A DNA stretch of 21,218 bases from Sulfuritalea sp. (GCA_023229545.1 JALNZB010000043.1:1-21218), one strand, 5' to 3'. Shown: positions 6,677 through 15,155, numbered from the stretch's first letter. The notes: generated from the letters alone by a model not told the origin. Numbers and translations are program-made.

Positions 6677-7259
6677 TTATCACTGCTTTGATTTGCAAGA
6701 CCAGGCCGCCCGTTGAGTACATTGCGTGCATGCGATGCCTTCTCGATCTTTCGGCGCCGGTAAGTACGTGAGGTCGCGGTGCTTCCTTTCCCCTGCCGAC
6801 TTCATATACAGGACGCATGGGACCGTTGCGGCTTCTGCGCCACTCGGCAATATGGATTTTCCGTTGCGAAACGAGGGACTCAAGGTATCCAGCGTTCTTG
6901 ACCGTGTTCAGAGAAAGCTCCGCGATCATTGCGGCCTGCCGGTAATCGATCGGGCCGTAATCCCTGATTGCATCCAGCAGGCGCACCATTCCCGGCGCCT
7001 CACGATTCTGTACCGTGGCCTTGGGGCGCACGCAATCTTCGCCGCCACCGGCGCTGTAAAGCGGCGTCGAAAACCTACCCGAGGGATTCCTCAACCAACC
7101 TGAGATATGGATCAAACCAGACTCCTTCATGGTTTTCAGGTAGCCGCCGCCGGAAAGCGTCGTCTTGCCGACGAATGCGCGCTCGGCGATCTGGCTCCTG
7201 GTCAATCCCGGCGACTCGAGCAGCACCTTGACGATTCGTTTGAATGCCGTGTTTGCCAT
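6603..7259 (-). CDS. Protein with two winged-helix DNA-binding-like repeats
   Basis: 218 residues from ATG 7259, which has AGAGGA 9 nt upstream; an in-frame extension to 7295 lacks this support. Two similar units of about 75 residues are visible. The first runs KVLLESPGLTRSQIAERAFV... to ..GLIHISGWLRNPSGRFSTPLY. The second runs LLDAIRDYGPIDYRQAAMIA... to ..KIHIAEWRRSRNGPMRPVYEV. Each reads as helix-turn-helix followed by a wing, ending in an xGxGxxAPRP-like strand, a style I associate with phage or mobile-element regulators. The last 25-30 residues (from about YPELGTTDGRD) are the STAS-remnant DNA read in another frame, so the native C-terminus was probably near RSRRHRM. The role is unknown and DNA binding is inferred. 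Confidence 0.6.
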   Translation of the reverse strand: MANTAFKRIVKVLLESPGLTRSQIAERAFVGKTTLSGGGYLKTMKESGLIHISGWLRNPSGRFSTPLYSAGGGEDCVRPKATVQNREAPGMVRLLDAIRDYGPIDYRQAAMIAELSLNTVKNAGYLESLVSQRKIHIAEWRRSRNGPMRPVYEVGRGKEAPRPHVLTGAERSRRHRMHAMYSTGGLVLQIKAVIMSYPELGTTDGRDRHRQHPIADAD

Positions 7260-7389
7260 GTTCAGGAGTCCTCTAGAACAACTCGACTTTCGCAAGCATC
7301 GGCTCAGCGCTCGTTGTCATGCCGACCGCCTTGCCGTAATCGTCGCGCCGGGAACCCCAAGGACCTGAGCATTGCCAGGCTGCCGCCTG

Positions 7390-9021
7390 TCATGAACGAA
7401 ATTCGTTAGCCAATGACTTCAACTCTTGAGCCAAACTTGCCAACTGGGTGCTGACGTTCTGTGTCTCACGAGCGCCTGCGGAAGTCTGTTGAGCAAACTC
7501 GCCGATATTGCCGACGCTGGCGGAGATGTTATCGGCCGCCTGGCTCTGCTCGCTGGTACTGGCGGCAATCTGGGTGCTCATGTCGGCGATCGTCGCCACC
7601 GACGCCGATATCGAGGTCAGTGCGCCGACGTTGTCCTCGACACGACCGACGCTGTCATGCGTCTTCTTCTCGGCGTCGAGAATCGCGACCGAAGCCTGCT
7701 GGGCGCTCTCCTGAACCTTGGCGATGATTTTCTCGATTTCCGCCGTTGCCTTCTGGGTGCGTTGCGCCAGCTCGCGGACTTCGTCGGCCACCACGGCAAA
7801 ACCGCGGCCTTGCTCGCCGGCGCGGGCTGCCTCGATGGCGGCATTCAGCGCCAGCAGGTTGGTCTGCTCCGCAATTTCGCGGATCAGTCCGATGACACTC
7901 CCGATCTCCCGGCTTTCGGTATCGAGACGACGGATGACCTGGGCCGCATTCTCCAACTGGTCCGACATGGCGCTGATCGTAATGCGCGACTCGGCGGCGG
8001 TGCCCGCGCTTTCCCTGGCCATGCCGTCGGCTTCACGGGCCGTCGTCGCGGCATCCTGAGTCAAGCGCGCCACGCCCTGGATCGCCGTCGTCAGTTGCTG
8101 GAGCGTGGTGCCAAGGCGCTCGGTATCGCCGAGCTGCTGATCGACGCCCTGCTGGGTGCGGGCGGTGACGCCCACCATCTGAATCGCCAGCGTGGCGAGT
8201 TGCTCGGTGGCCCTATGCACCTGATGGATGGATCTGGCGAAGCGATCCATCATGTCGTCGAAGGCGCGTGCGGCATCGCCAATTTCGTCGTCAAGGTCGC
8301 AATGCACGCGCAAGGAGAGGTTGGAATCTTCGCGCACACGAGTCATGGTGGCGGACAACTGGTTGAGCGGACGGGACACCACGCGACGCAACCAGAACAC
8401 CAGCGCACCCATGCCCAGCAGGAACAACGCAATGTGCATGCCCGTGCTGATGATGTCGTCGTGACGGATGCGCGCATCCATCGGGCCGAGGTCGTAGCTG
8501 ATGCGTACCACGCCGAGGACGGTACCGACGGGCGCGTTGATGTGGCAGGTCATGCAATTGACGCCGCGAGTGTTCGTGGATGCCTTGAAAGGGCGAATTA
8601 CGGTCAGCCGGCGCTTCCCGCCATCTTCGTCGATCCTGGCGATTTCATTACCTTCGAGAGCCTGCTTGTCCATGTCGTCGGTCGGCTGATCGGCGGGCAA
8701 GCCGTCACCGAAGAGTGCGCGCACGGCGGGACTGCGCACGATGCGCGCCTCCAGCACGTTCGCCTGGTCCAGCGTCGATTTGCGCAACTCCTCGCGCGCC
8801 TCCATGCGGCCGGTCAGCATCAGTTTGTTGGCACCGTCGAAGTAGGTATCGGCCAAATCCCTCACGTGTTCGGAGACGAACGCCTCGCCCATGTGGCGCG
8901 TCGAGATATGGGTATAGAACAGGCTCGCCCCAAGCGTGACCACGAAGATCGCGGCGCTGAAAGCGATGATCTTGGCCGCCACCGACTTGGCGCGGCGCGA
9001 CTTATCGCTCTTGCTCACCAT
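7390..9021 (-). CDS. Methyl-accepting chemotaxis protein with periplasmic haem-c motif (CMTCH)
   Basis: 543 residues. The ATG at 9021 has AGAGGA close upstream and is preferred to an in-frame extension to 9048. Layout: TM1 about 17-37, periplasmic domain about 38-190, TM2 about 191-212, HAMP about 212-265, then a cytoplasmic signalling domain with the conserved tip IAEQTNLLALNAAIEAARAG and FAVVADEVRELAQRTQ. C156-M-T-C159-H160 is a CxxCH haem-c attachment motif placed just before TM2, as in the Tll0287-like (DUF3365) sensor domain found in some MCPs and kinases. It would sense redox state, O2 or NO in the periplasm and signal to CheA via CheW; ligand and haem loading are inferred. It begins 42 bp after the diguanylate cyclase gene, so they are probably co-transcribed. 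No C-terminal CheR-docking pentapeptide is seen. Confidence 0.93.
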   Translation of the reverse strand: MVSKSDKSRRAKSVAAKIIAFSAAIFVVTLGASLFYTHISTRHMGEAFVSEHVRDLADTYFDGANKLMLTGRMEAREELRKSTLDQANVLEARIVRSPAVRALFGDGLPADQPTDDMDKQALEGNEIARIDEDGGKRRLTVIRPFKASTNTRGVNCMTCHINAPVGTVLGVVRISYDLGPMDARIRHDDIISTGMHIALFLLGMGALVFWLRRVVSRPLNQLSATMTRVREDSNLSLRVHCDLDDEIGDAARAFDDMMDRFARSIHQVHRATEQLATLAIQMVGVTARTQQGVDQQLGDTERLGTTLQQLTTAIQGVARLTQDAATTAREADGMARESAGTAAESRITISAMSDQLENAAQVIRRLDTESREIGSVIGLIREIAEQTNLLALNAAIEAARAGEQGRGFAVVADEVRELAQRTQKATAEIEKIIAKVQESAQQASVAILDAEKKTHDSVGRVEDNVGALTSISASVATIADMSTQIAASTSEQSQAADNISASVGNIGEFAQQTSAGARETQNVSTQLASLAQELKSLANEFRS

Positions 9022-9063
9022 ACTGAAATCCTCTTTGACAGAAAACACGGATCACCCATTGCG

Positions 9064-10836
9064 TTAACTCTGATGTTCATCATCGCTAGCTATTCCAGCT
9101 AATCCATCCATGACAATCACTCGGTTGCGGCCACCCGTCTTTGCCGCGTAAAGTTGTTTGTCAGCCTGACTTATCACTTCCTGGGCGGTCAGCATTTCAG
9201 AGACAGTCGTTGTCACCACGCCAAGACTGGCGGTCACATGGTCGGCAACCGACGAAGTGCGGTGGGGAATCGCCAGTGCCTCGATTCCTGCCCGGATACG
9301 TTCGGCGATCAGTTCTGCGCCCTGAGCGTCTGTTTCGGGAAGGACGATGCAAAACTCTTCACCGCCATATCGGGCCACCAAATCGGGAGTACGGTTAATC
9401 AATCCGGCGAGCAACTCGCCGACCCGGCGCAGGCACTCATCGCCGCCTGGGTGACCATAGGTGTCGTTAAACTTTTTGAAATAATCGACGTCCAGCATAA
9501 TTAACGAGAGCGGTGCGCCCGATCTGCGCAGGCGAAGAAACTCGGCATTCAACACGTCGTCGAAGTGGCGCCGATTGGCCAAACCCGTCAGCCCATCCTG
9601 CAAGCTGAGCACGGCCAAACGGTCGTTGACGGCTTTAAGTTCAAAGGTCCGTTCCGCCACTCGATGTTCCAGCTTTTCGCGTTCCACAGACAGTTCGTCC
9701 AGCGCACGACGGCGCCCACGCGCAATATGGAGCAACAAGGCAATCAGCAGGGTTTCGACGATCAGCAAAGCAGTCACGCCGATGATTTGCCAACGATAGG
9801 CATCCCAGAGAGAAAACGGGCGATTGATGATGTTTGCATTGACCGGCAACTGGCTTGCTTTGATGCCGAATCGCTGCATGACTGCGTAATCGAAAATGTC
9901 GGAGGTCGGCGTCGTCATGATGACGGGAATCGCATCCGCCGACGTGCCGTCTAGTATGCGCACGGCAATCCCGGCGGCGGCCCGCCCCTGTTCCAGGCCG
10001 GTAATGATGTGTCCGCCGATAACGCCACGGTTCAGGTGAAAATCCCAGAAGGTATAGACAGGAAAAGGGCTCGCTGTGGTGATCAGGCGACCGTTTTCGG
10101 ACGGTGTTAACGCACGACCGGCGCCTTGGTCGCGCGCTTGGCCACTGAGAAACAGCAGGGTGTTGCTCGGAAATTGGCGGAGGCGCTGGCGAATCTCCTC
10201 GACCGAGGCATCTTTCATAACAACAACGTCGAAACGCTCCCGCAGCCGGGGAAACACCGAGTGCTCGGCCACTTCACCGATACGCTTGCTGCTGGCTTCG
10301 CCGGTGGAAATGACAAATACCAAGGTACGGGTGTCGGGATGGACATGCAGCGCCATGGCGACTGCGTCCTCAATCGCGGTTTCCTCGTTAATGCCGGTGA
10401 TGTTTTTGTGTCCCTTCAGGACATCGGGCCGGAAGTTGTTGTACCCGGAAAATACAATGGGCAGACCGGGAAACAGGCGCTCCCGATACTTGATCGCGAA
10501 ATCAAACGCCGCATTGTCGGACACCACCACCACATCGGGGCGGTAGTTGGCGTATTTGGCGGCCATCGACTGCGCGAGCGGCTCAATCTGGGAACCATAG
10601 GCGAAGCGGCGACTGTCGAGATATTCGATTGACAACTCAAGATTCTTGCCGGATGCCTCCAGGCCTTCCCGCAATCCTTGTTCGATGCCGTCGCTCCAGG
10701 AGTAGCCACGGTGGTACGAGTTGATATAGACAACGCGCTGCACCGCGTTATCGGCGGCAAGGGCTTCCGATGTGTCTTGCAGCGCGGCAAGAGCCGCCAA
10801 TACCACTACCGCTAACAAATACAAACGACAGGTCAT
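9064..10836 (-). CDS. Diguanylate cyclase with periplasmic ABC-type substrate-binding domain
   Basis: 590 residues from ATG 10836; a TTG two codons upstream is possible. A signal peptide or anchor (residues 1-28, ending ALA) is followed by a periplasmic domain at about 34-335. That domain starts RVVYINSYHRGYSWSDGI and resembles the ABC_sub_bind-type sensors (PF04392-like) of hybrid kinases and cyclases. A transmembrane helix at about 350-372 and a coiled coil at about 378-408 lead to a GGDEF domain at about 412-575. The active site is GGEEF (491-495), and an RxxD inhibitory site (RTPD, 482-485) stands five residues before it. It should therefore make c-di-GMP from GTP and be product-inhibited. 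The ligand is unknown. It lies between a small secreted protein gene and the haem MCP gene, suggesting a common stimulus. Confidence 0.93.
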   Translation of the reverse strand: MTCRLYLLAVVVLAALAALQDTSEALAADNAVQRVVYINSYHRGYSWSDGIEQGLREGLEASGKNLELSIEYLDSRRFAYGSQIEPLAQSMAAKYANYRPDVVVVSDNAAFDFAIKYRERLFPGLPIVFSGYNNFRPDVLKGHKNITGINEETAIEDAVAMALHVHPDTRTLVFVISTGEASSKRIGEVAEHSVFPRLRERFDVVVMKDASVEEIRQRLRQFPSNTLLFLSGQARDQGAGRALTPSENGRLITTASPFPVYTFWDFHLNRGVIGGHIITGLEQGRAAAGIAVRILDGTSADAIPVIMTTPTSDIFDYAVMQRFGIKASQLPVNANIINRPFSLWDAYRWQIIGVTALLIVETLLIALLLHIARGRRRALDELSVEREKLEHRVAERTFELKAVNDRLAVLSLQDGLTGLANRRHFDDVLNAEFLRLRRSGAPLSLIMLDVDYFKKFNDTYGHPGGDECLRRVGELLAGLINRTPDLVARYGGEEFCIVLPETDAQGAELIAERIRAGIEALAIPHRTSSVADHVTASLGVVTTTVSEMLTAQEVISQADKQLYAAKTGGRNRVIVMDGLAGIASDDEHQS

Positions 10837-10902
10837 GGACAACTTTCAATGAAATACCGGGGGAGCGACAAGCTGCGTTATTCGCCCATGCCGCATTGCG
10901 GA

Positions 10903-11313
10903 CTATTTGGGTGCCGTTAGGCGAGCCCATACTTGGTAGACGGCGTCGCCGCTGGCGAACGCTGAGATCGAAGTAAATACGTCTCGTTTCAGGGTGCGGG
11001 ACACAATGGAAACTTTGTACTCCGGCACAAGCTTCGTCACACCGAGTTGGGGACTTGAAGAGAGATCGTCGCCTGGCTGAAACTTCATGGATACACGCGC
11101 ATCGACTTCGTTCGACCGGCTGGACAGAGTATCGATGTGGAGTTGCAATCCATTCTGGCTGTAGTCGATATTTTCGATCATCCGCTCGACGACTTGCGTG
11201 CACGAGTGCCGCTTGCACGCCATGATGAAAACGTCGTAGTCGAAACCGGCCGCGTTCGCCGGCAACCACGACGCGGCAAGTAAGATGGATAGCAGAAATC
11301 TGATGGTCATCAT
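10903..11313 (-). CDS. Small secreted protein of unknown function with a Cys pair
   Basis: 136 residues. ATG 11313 is preceded by AAGGAG (11323-11328) at 9-nt spacing. A clear signal peptide runs MMTIRFLLSILLAASWLPAN with likely cleavage after ANA or ANAA (21-22). The mature protein is about 115 residues with two cysteines close together (C33 and C38, ACKRHSC), which could form a disulfide or bind metal. I recognise no family. It sits between a PAS-GGDEF-EAL gene and a periplasmic-binding/GGDEF gene with gaps of only about 65 bp on each side, so it is probably in the same operon. It may be a periplasmic partner or ligand-binding accessory of the cyclase (inference). Confidence 0.75.
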   Translation of the reverse strand: MMTIRFLLSILLAASWLPANAAGFDYDVFIMACKRHSCTQVVERMIENIDYSQNGLQLHIDTLSSRSNEVDARVSMKFQPGDDLSSSPQLGVTKLVPEYKVSIVSRTLKRDVFTSISAFASGDAVYQVWARLTAPK

Positions 11314-11376
11314 CGCTAGTTACTCCTTATGGGCATCCTGGGATTGTTGTCAATTTCGATTGGAATCTCCGCTACG

Positions 11377-14364
11377 CTACGCGCCCACATCGGCGAGTCG
11401 CGGCTCATCCACATACATCAATGGAGAAAACAGTTCGTTCTGCGGCAGTTTTGCGAGTGGCAACAGCGCCTCGAACTGCGCTTGCGGCATGGCCTTGCCG
11501 TACAACCAGCCCTGCCCGATATGACAACGGTGGCTCTTGAGGAATTTCTCCTGGTCGGCGGTTTCCACGCCCTCGGCCACCAGCTTCAGGTGCAGGCTGC
11601 ACGCCATCGAAATGATCGCCTTCACCAGTTCCGCCGCATCCTGCTCGGTCATAATGTTGCACACGAAGGAGCGGTCGATCTTGATCGACTCCACCGGGTA
11701 GCGGTTGAGGTAGCCGAGCGAAGAGTAGCCGGTGCCGAAATCGTCGATCGACAGGGCTACTCCCATTGCGGCAATCTCCAAGAGCATGCCGTGGATGCCA
11801 TCGCTGTCGTCCAGCAGCAAGCTCTCGGTGATCTCACACTCGATCCACTCGGGCCGGCAACCTGTTTCATTCAGCATACTGCGGATCGTCCCTACCAGGT
11901 CGTTCATGCGGAACTGCCGCGGCGACAAGTTAACCGCCACCCGGACGATACCGTCCACGCGGTGCTCGTTCCAGCGGCGGGCCGTCTGGCAGCCCGTGCG
12001 CAGTACCCATTCGCCGATGGGTACGATCAGGCCGGTATCCTCGGCGATGCCGATGAACTTGTCCGGCATCACCAGGCCGCGCTCGGGATGATTCCAGCGC
12101 AGCAAGGCCTCGGCGCCAATCAGCCTGCCCGTCGCCAGGTCGATCTGCGGCTGGTAGTAGAGTTCCAGCTCGCCGTTCTTTTCGGCCTGACGCAAATGCG
12201 CATCGAGCGAGAGTCGCGCGGATGAGCGCTCGGTCAGCTCCGCCGAATAGAACTGGAAGTTGTTCCGCCCCAGGCTCTTGGCGTGATACATCGCCGAATC
12301 CGCGAAACGCAAAAGTTCGTTCGCATCGCTGCCGTCGCTCGGGTAGAGCACGATGCCGATGCTGCAAGTGACGAAAAGTTCCCGCTCCTCCAGGTGGTAC
12401 GGCGAGGCAAAAGCCTCAATGATCTTGCGCGCGATGTTGCCGAGGTCGGCACCCTCGCGAATGTCCGGCAGCAGGATGGCGAACTCGTCGCCGCCCAGCC
12501 GCGCCACGGTGTCATAGGCACGCACGCACTCGGTCAGGCGCGTCGCCGCCTCGCGCAGCAAGTGGTCGCCGAGAGCGTGGCCGAGCGTATCGTTGATCGC
12601 TTGGAAGTGATCGAGATCGAGCACCATGAGGCCCATCAAATCCTTGTGCCACAAGGATTCCGTAATGGTCTGACCGATACGGTCGCTGAACAGCGCACGG
12701 TTCGGTAGCCCGGTCAGGGTGTCGAAGAAGGCCAGCGAATGAAGCTGCTGCTGGTAGCTGCGCAGTTCGGTCACGTCCTGGGTCGCGGCGATGAAGCGCA
12801 ACACGGCGCCGTCCGCGCCGTACTCGACGCGCACGCGACTATGCACCTGGCGACATCCCTTACCGTCGTCGACGCAGTGCTCGATGGAAAACTCATCCAA
12901 CTGGTTGGCCCCGGCCCGCCGTACCCGCTCCAGAATGCCATTCCCGTTGGCGTCGGTCACGAGATCGGCAAGCTCTTCGGGCGTCGGATTCCAGCCTTCC
13001 GGCTTGCCGAAGATGCGCAGAGCCTCGCGGGAAAAACTGGCCCGCCGGCTGGCGCAATCCCATTCCCAATGACCGACGTGCGCCAGTTGCTGGGCTTCCT
13101 CCAACTGACGCTGACTTTCCTTCAGCGCCTTGAACTCCGCGCTATTGGCCGTGATGTCCCGTGCCTGGGCAATGGTGCCGATCCACTTGCCCTCCGCGTC
13201 CAATAGCGGCGTCACAGCCCAGGAACAGGTCAACTCCAGCCCTCCCCGCGCGATATTCTCGGTCACGACCTGGAAACCCTCGCGTTTTGCCATCACGCGC
13301 TGCCACTGTTCCGCCGCCTGTTCGCGACGAGCCTCCGCGAAGATGAGGTCGATCACGGTACTCCGCCCAATCACCTCGGCGCCGCTATAACCAAACATGC
13401 TTTCGGCCGCCGGATTCCATTGCGTCACCTGATTCTCCTGGTTCCACTCGATGGTGGCCAAGGGCGTCTGGCGCATCAGGAGTTCCAGCTTGCGACTGGT
13501 TTCGCCGCTATGTTCGTCCGCCTGCTGCCGCTGCTGCATCTCGCTCATCAACTGCGAGTAGGCCGCCTCCAGGCCCTTGGCCAAGTTGCTGCTACGCGCG
13601 GTCTGGACGCACCATTCATGGATGAGTTTTCCCAAACTGAGGGAGATAGCGACGAGAGTTGCCATCAGCAGGATGGCAATCACCCCCAACGCCACATGGC
13701 CCCGACCCGGCTCGGCAAACATCGCCAACGCAAAGGGCGCCAAAGCCGACAGCACATAAGCGGTGCTCGCCCGGGGAATCGCGGCATACCAGTTCGCCCC
13801 CGTCATCGCTGCGCCCAACACCGCCGCGATAATAAGAATCCGGTCGGGGGCATCTTCGATCATCAAATAGAACAATGCCGCCGCACCCCAGACCAAGCCG
13901 CTCGTCGCCGCTCCGATGAACAGGTGCAAAGTCCACCGCAGCGCCTCGTCCTCCCGCGCGGGTGACGCTTTGAACTGCCCGTAGAGAACCACGCGTAGCA
14001 CCATCGCCGCAGTGGCCAGCCCAAACCACAACACCGCGACCGTCTGCCCCACTTCATGCGCGATGACGACGGCAAACAGCATCGCTGTCGTCATGCTAAT
14101 CACCATCAGTAACGGAAACTGCCGATAGATAAGTTCGACCTTCCGCGTCAGGACGGCGTTGCGATTCATTCCGAAACTCGCTCCAGTCGTACTGCGGTCT
14201 CCTCCAGGCTGCCCGATAGTTTGGAAACGCATTTCCACATCGCGCAGCCACTGTTTCAGGCGTTCCACCGGTGATTCCATCTCGCGCCCTAAGCGCGCGG
14301 CGACGTCCGGCGGATTGTCGGCCAGGGCACGAAATTCATTGGGACGAACAGGCGGGGTGCTCAT
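11377..14364 (-). CDS. Membrane PAS-PAS-GGDEF-EAL cyclic-di-GMP protein
   Basis: 995 residues. ATG 14364 lies 4 nt after the preceding stop; the frame extends to 14469 only by overlapping the upstream gene, and an alternative start is M66 (14169). Residues 75-250 hold about six to seven transmembrane helices (a MASE-like membrane sensor, type not recognised). Then come a coiled coil (about 255-295), PAS 1 (about 295-405) and PAS 2 of the PAS_3 type (about 425-535). The GGDEF domain (about 540-705) has intact GGDEF at 624-628 and an RAYD inhibitory site at 615-618. The EAL domain (about 715-965) has EAL at 752-754, ECEITE, DDFGTGYSS at 874-882 and EGVET at 931-935. Both catalytic motifs are intact, so it could make or degrade c-di-GMP; which dominates cannot be told from sequence. 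Confidence 0.94.
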   Translation of the reverse strand: MSTPPVRPNEFRALADNPPDVAARLGREMESPVERLKQWLRDVEMRFQTIGQPGGDRSTTGASFGMNRNAVLTRKVELIYRQFPLLMVISMTTAMLFAVVIAHEVGQTVAVLWFGLATAAMVLRVVLYGQFKASPAREDEALRWTLHLFIGAATSGLVWGAAALFYLMIEDAPDRILIIAAVLGAAMTGANWYAAIPRASTAYVLSALAPFALAMFAEPGRGHVALGVIAILLMATLVAISLSLGKLIHEWCVQTARSSNLAKGLEAAYSQLMSEMQQRQQADEHSGETSRKLELLMRQTPLATIEWNQENQVTQWNPAAESMFGYSGAEVIGRSTVIDLIFAEARREQAAEQWQRVMAKREGFQVVTENIARGGLELTCSWAVTPLLDAEGKWIGTIAQARDITANSAEFKALKESQRQLEEAQQLAHVGHWEWDCASRRASFSREALRIFGKPEGWNPTPEELADLVTDANGNGILERVRRAGANQLDEFSIEHCVDDGKGCRQVHSRVRVEYGADGAVLRFIAATQDVTELRSYQQQLHSLAFFDTLTGLPNRALFSDRIGQTITESLWHKDLMGLMVLDLDHFQAINDTLGHALGDHLLREAATRLTECVRAYDTVARLGGDEFAILLPDIREGADLGNIARKIIEAFASPYHLEERELFVTCSIGIVLYPSDGSDANELLRFADSAMYHAKSLGRNNFQFYSAELTERSSARLSLDAHLRQAEKNGELELYYQPQIDLATGRLIGAEALLRWNHPERGLVMPDKFIGIAEDTGLIVPIGEWVLRTGCQTARRWNEHRVDGIVRVAVNLSPRQFRMNDLVGTIRSMLNETGCRPEWIECEITESLLLDDSDGIHGMLLEIAAMGVALSIDDFGTGYSSLGYLNRYPVESIKIDRSFVCNIMTEQDAAELVKAIISMACSLHLKLVAEGVETADQEKFLKSHRCHIGQGWLYGKAMPQAQFEALLPLAKLPQNELFSPLMYVDEPRLADVGA

Positions 14365-14368
14365 GGCA

Positions 14369-14818
14369 TCACGAGGTGACGACCGAGGCGTCGCCCAGCT
14401 CATGGATTTTCGCCAGGTCCGTCGCCAGATTGCGTATCTCCCGCTGGGCGAAGGTGAACACCGCGACATCCAGTCCTATGACGAGGATGCTGTGCAGTCG
14501 TCCCGACGACGAAAAGCGCAGCACGGCGGTCCCCAGGGTGTCGCCCTGCTTTGTGCGCATTTCCACCACATGGCCGGACACGGCCTCGCGCCGGAAGAAC
14601 TCCAGGCGTGGCTGATCCCACTGGTCGGCCAGATCGCTGGGAAAGACAATGCTGTAGAAATACGCGCCGATCAATTCCGCCCGGGTGCGACCGGTGAGGG
14701 CGCAAAACGCTGCGTTGGCATAGAGCACCGTGCCATCCGCCGCCCAATCAACGATGGGCGCCGCCAGACCGTCGAGGATGGCCTCCCCGATTATGGGATT
14801 TGCATTCTTGTCCGTCAT
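14369..14818 (-). CDS. Single-PAS-domain protein
   Basis: 149 residues from ATG 14818, with AGGGG about 8 nt upstream. An in-frame extension to 15049 runs through sequence that does not look coding in this frame. Residues 12-125 form a PAS/PAC fold (VDWAADGTVLYANAAFCALT, GRTRAELIGAYFYSIVFPSD, later VVEMRTKQGDTLGTAVLRF). A short amphipathic tail (IRNLATDLAKIHEL) may dimerise. There is no transmembrane segment, so it is a cytoplasmic sensor or adaptor module with no output domain. Its stop lies 4 bases before the start of the PAS-PAS-GGDEF-EAL gene. It could pass a signal to that protein (inference). Cofactor unknown. Confidence 0.85.
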   Translation of the reverse strand: MTDKNANPIIGEAILDGLAAPIVDWAADGTVLYANAAFCALTGRTRAELIGAYFYSIVFPSDLADQWDQPRLEFFRREAVSGHVVEMRTKQGDTLGTAVLRFSSSGRLHSILVIGLDVAVFTFAQREIRNLATDLAKIHELGDASVVTS

Positions 14819-14828
14819 GCCGTGGCCC

Positions 14829-15095
14829 CTATTCCCGCCAAAAGGCCATCGTGGTTTGCCTCCCCATCGGCTCACCCGCAACTCGACCAGAATTTCGTAG
14901 CCGACAATCACCAGCCAGGTAATACCCCGTTGCCAGCGCGGCGCCATCGGGTGTTTCATAGCGACACGCATGCCGGCTCGAACTCGCCAGAAAATGCGGG
15001 CAATCGACGCGGACAACTTCGCACTGGACATTGGTGTTCCGGCGACCAATTTTCACTTTCCTCAGACTCCGCTTCGAGAAGATCAAGGCATTCAC
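14829..15095 (-). CDS. Uncertain small ORF, possibly frameshifted
   Basis: The stretch 14819-15155 between the PAS gene and the DUF2934 gene has no secure gene. One frame from a GTG at 15095 gives 88 residues. The first two thirds look protein-like and Cys-containing (VQCEVVRVDCPHFLASSSRH followed by ACRYETPDGAALATGYYL), while the last 25 look random. At about 14920 another minus frame becomes more plausible (LVIVGYEILVELRVSRWGG...) and runs into the PAS gene start. This fits a small gene broken by one frameshift, or chance. There is no convincing ribosome-binding site. No family recognised. Confidence 0.25.
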   Translation of the reverse strand: MNALIFSKRSLRKVKIGRRNTNVQCEVVRVDCPHFLASSSRHACRYETPDGAALATGYYLAGDCRLRNSGRVAGEPMGRQTTMAFWRE

Positions 15096-15155
15096 CGCAA
15101 CACGGGCGGACCAGGCTGCACGTGACTGATGGAATAGCGGTGGACCAGTAGAAAA

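Noticed and set aside
5751..7380. Genomic island integrated at tRNA-Ser
   Set aside because: No integrase and no repeated tRNA 3' end found in the window; kept only as a possibility for the lower-GC stretch.
7426..9102. 558-codon plus-strand open frame opposite the haem MCP
   Set aside because: Antisense shadow with periodic Gly/His/Arg composition; the minus-strand MCP explains the region.
9064..14364. c-di-GMP riboswitch controlling the cyclase operon
   Set aside because: I saw no GEMM-like conserved core in the short gaps between these genes.
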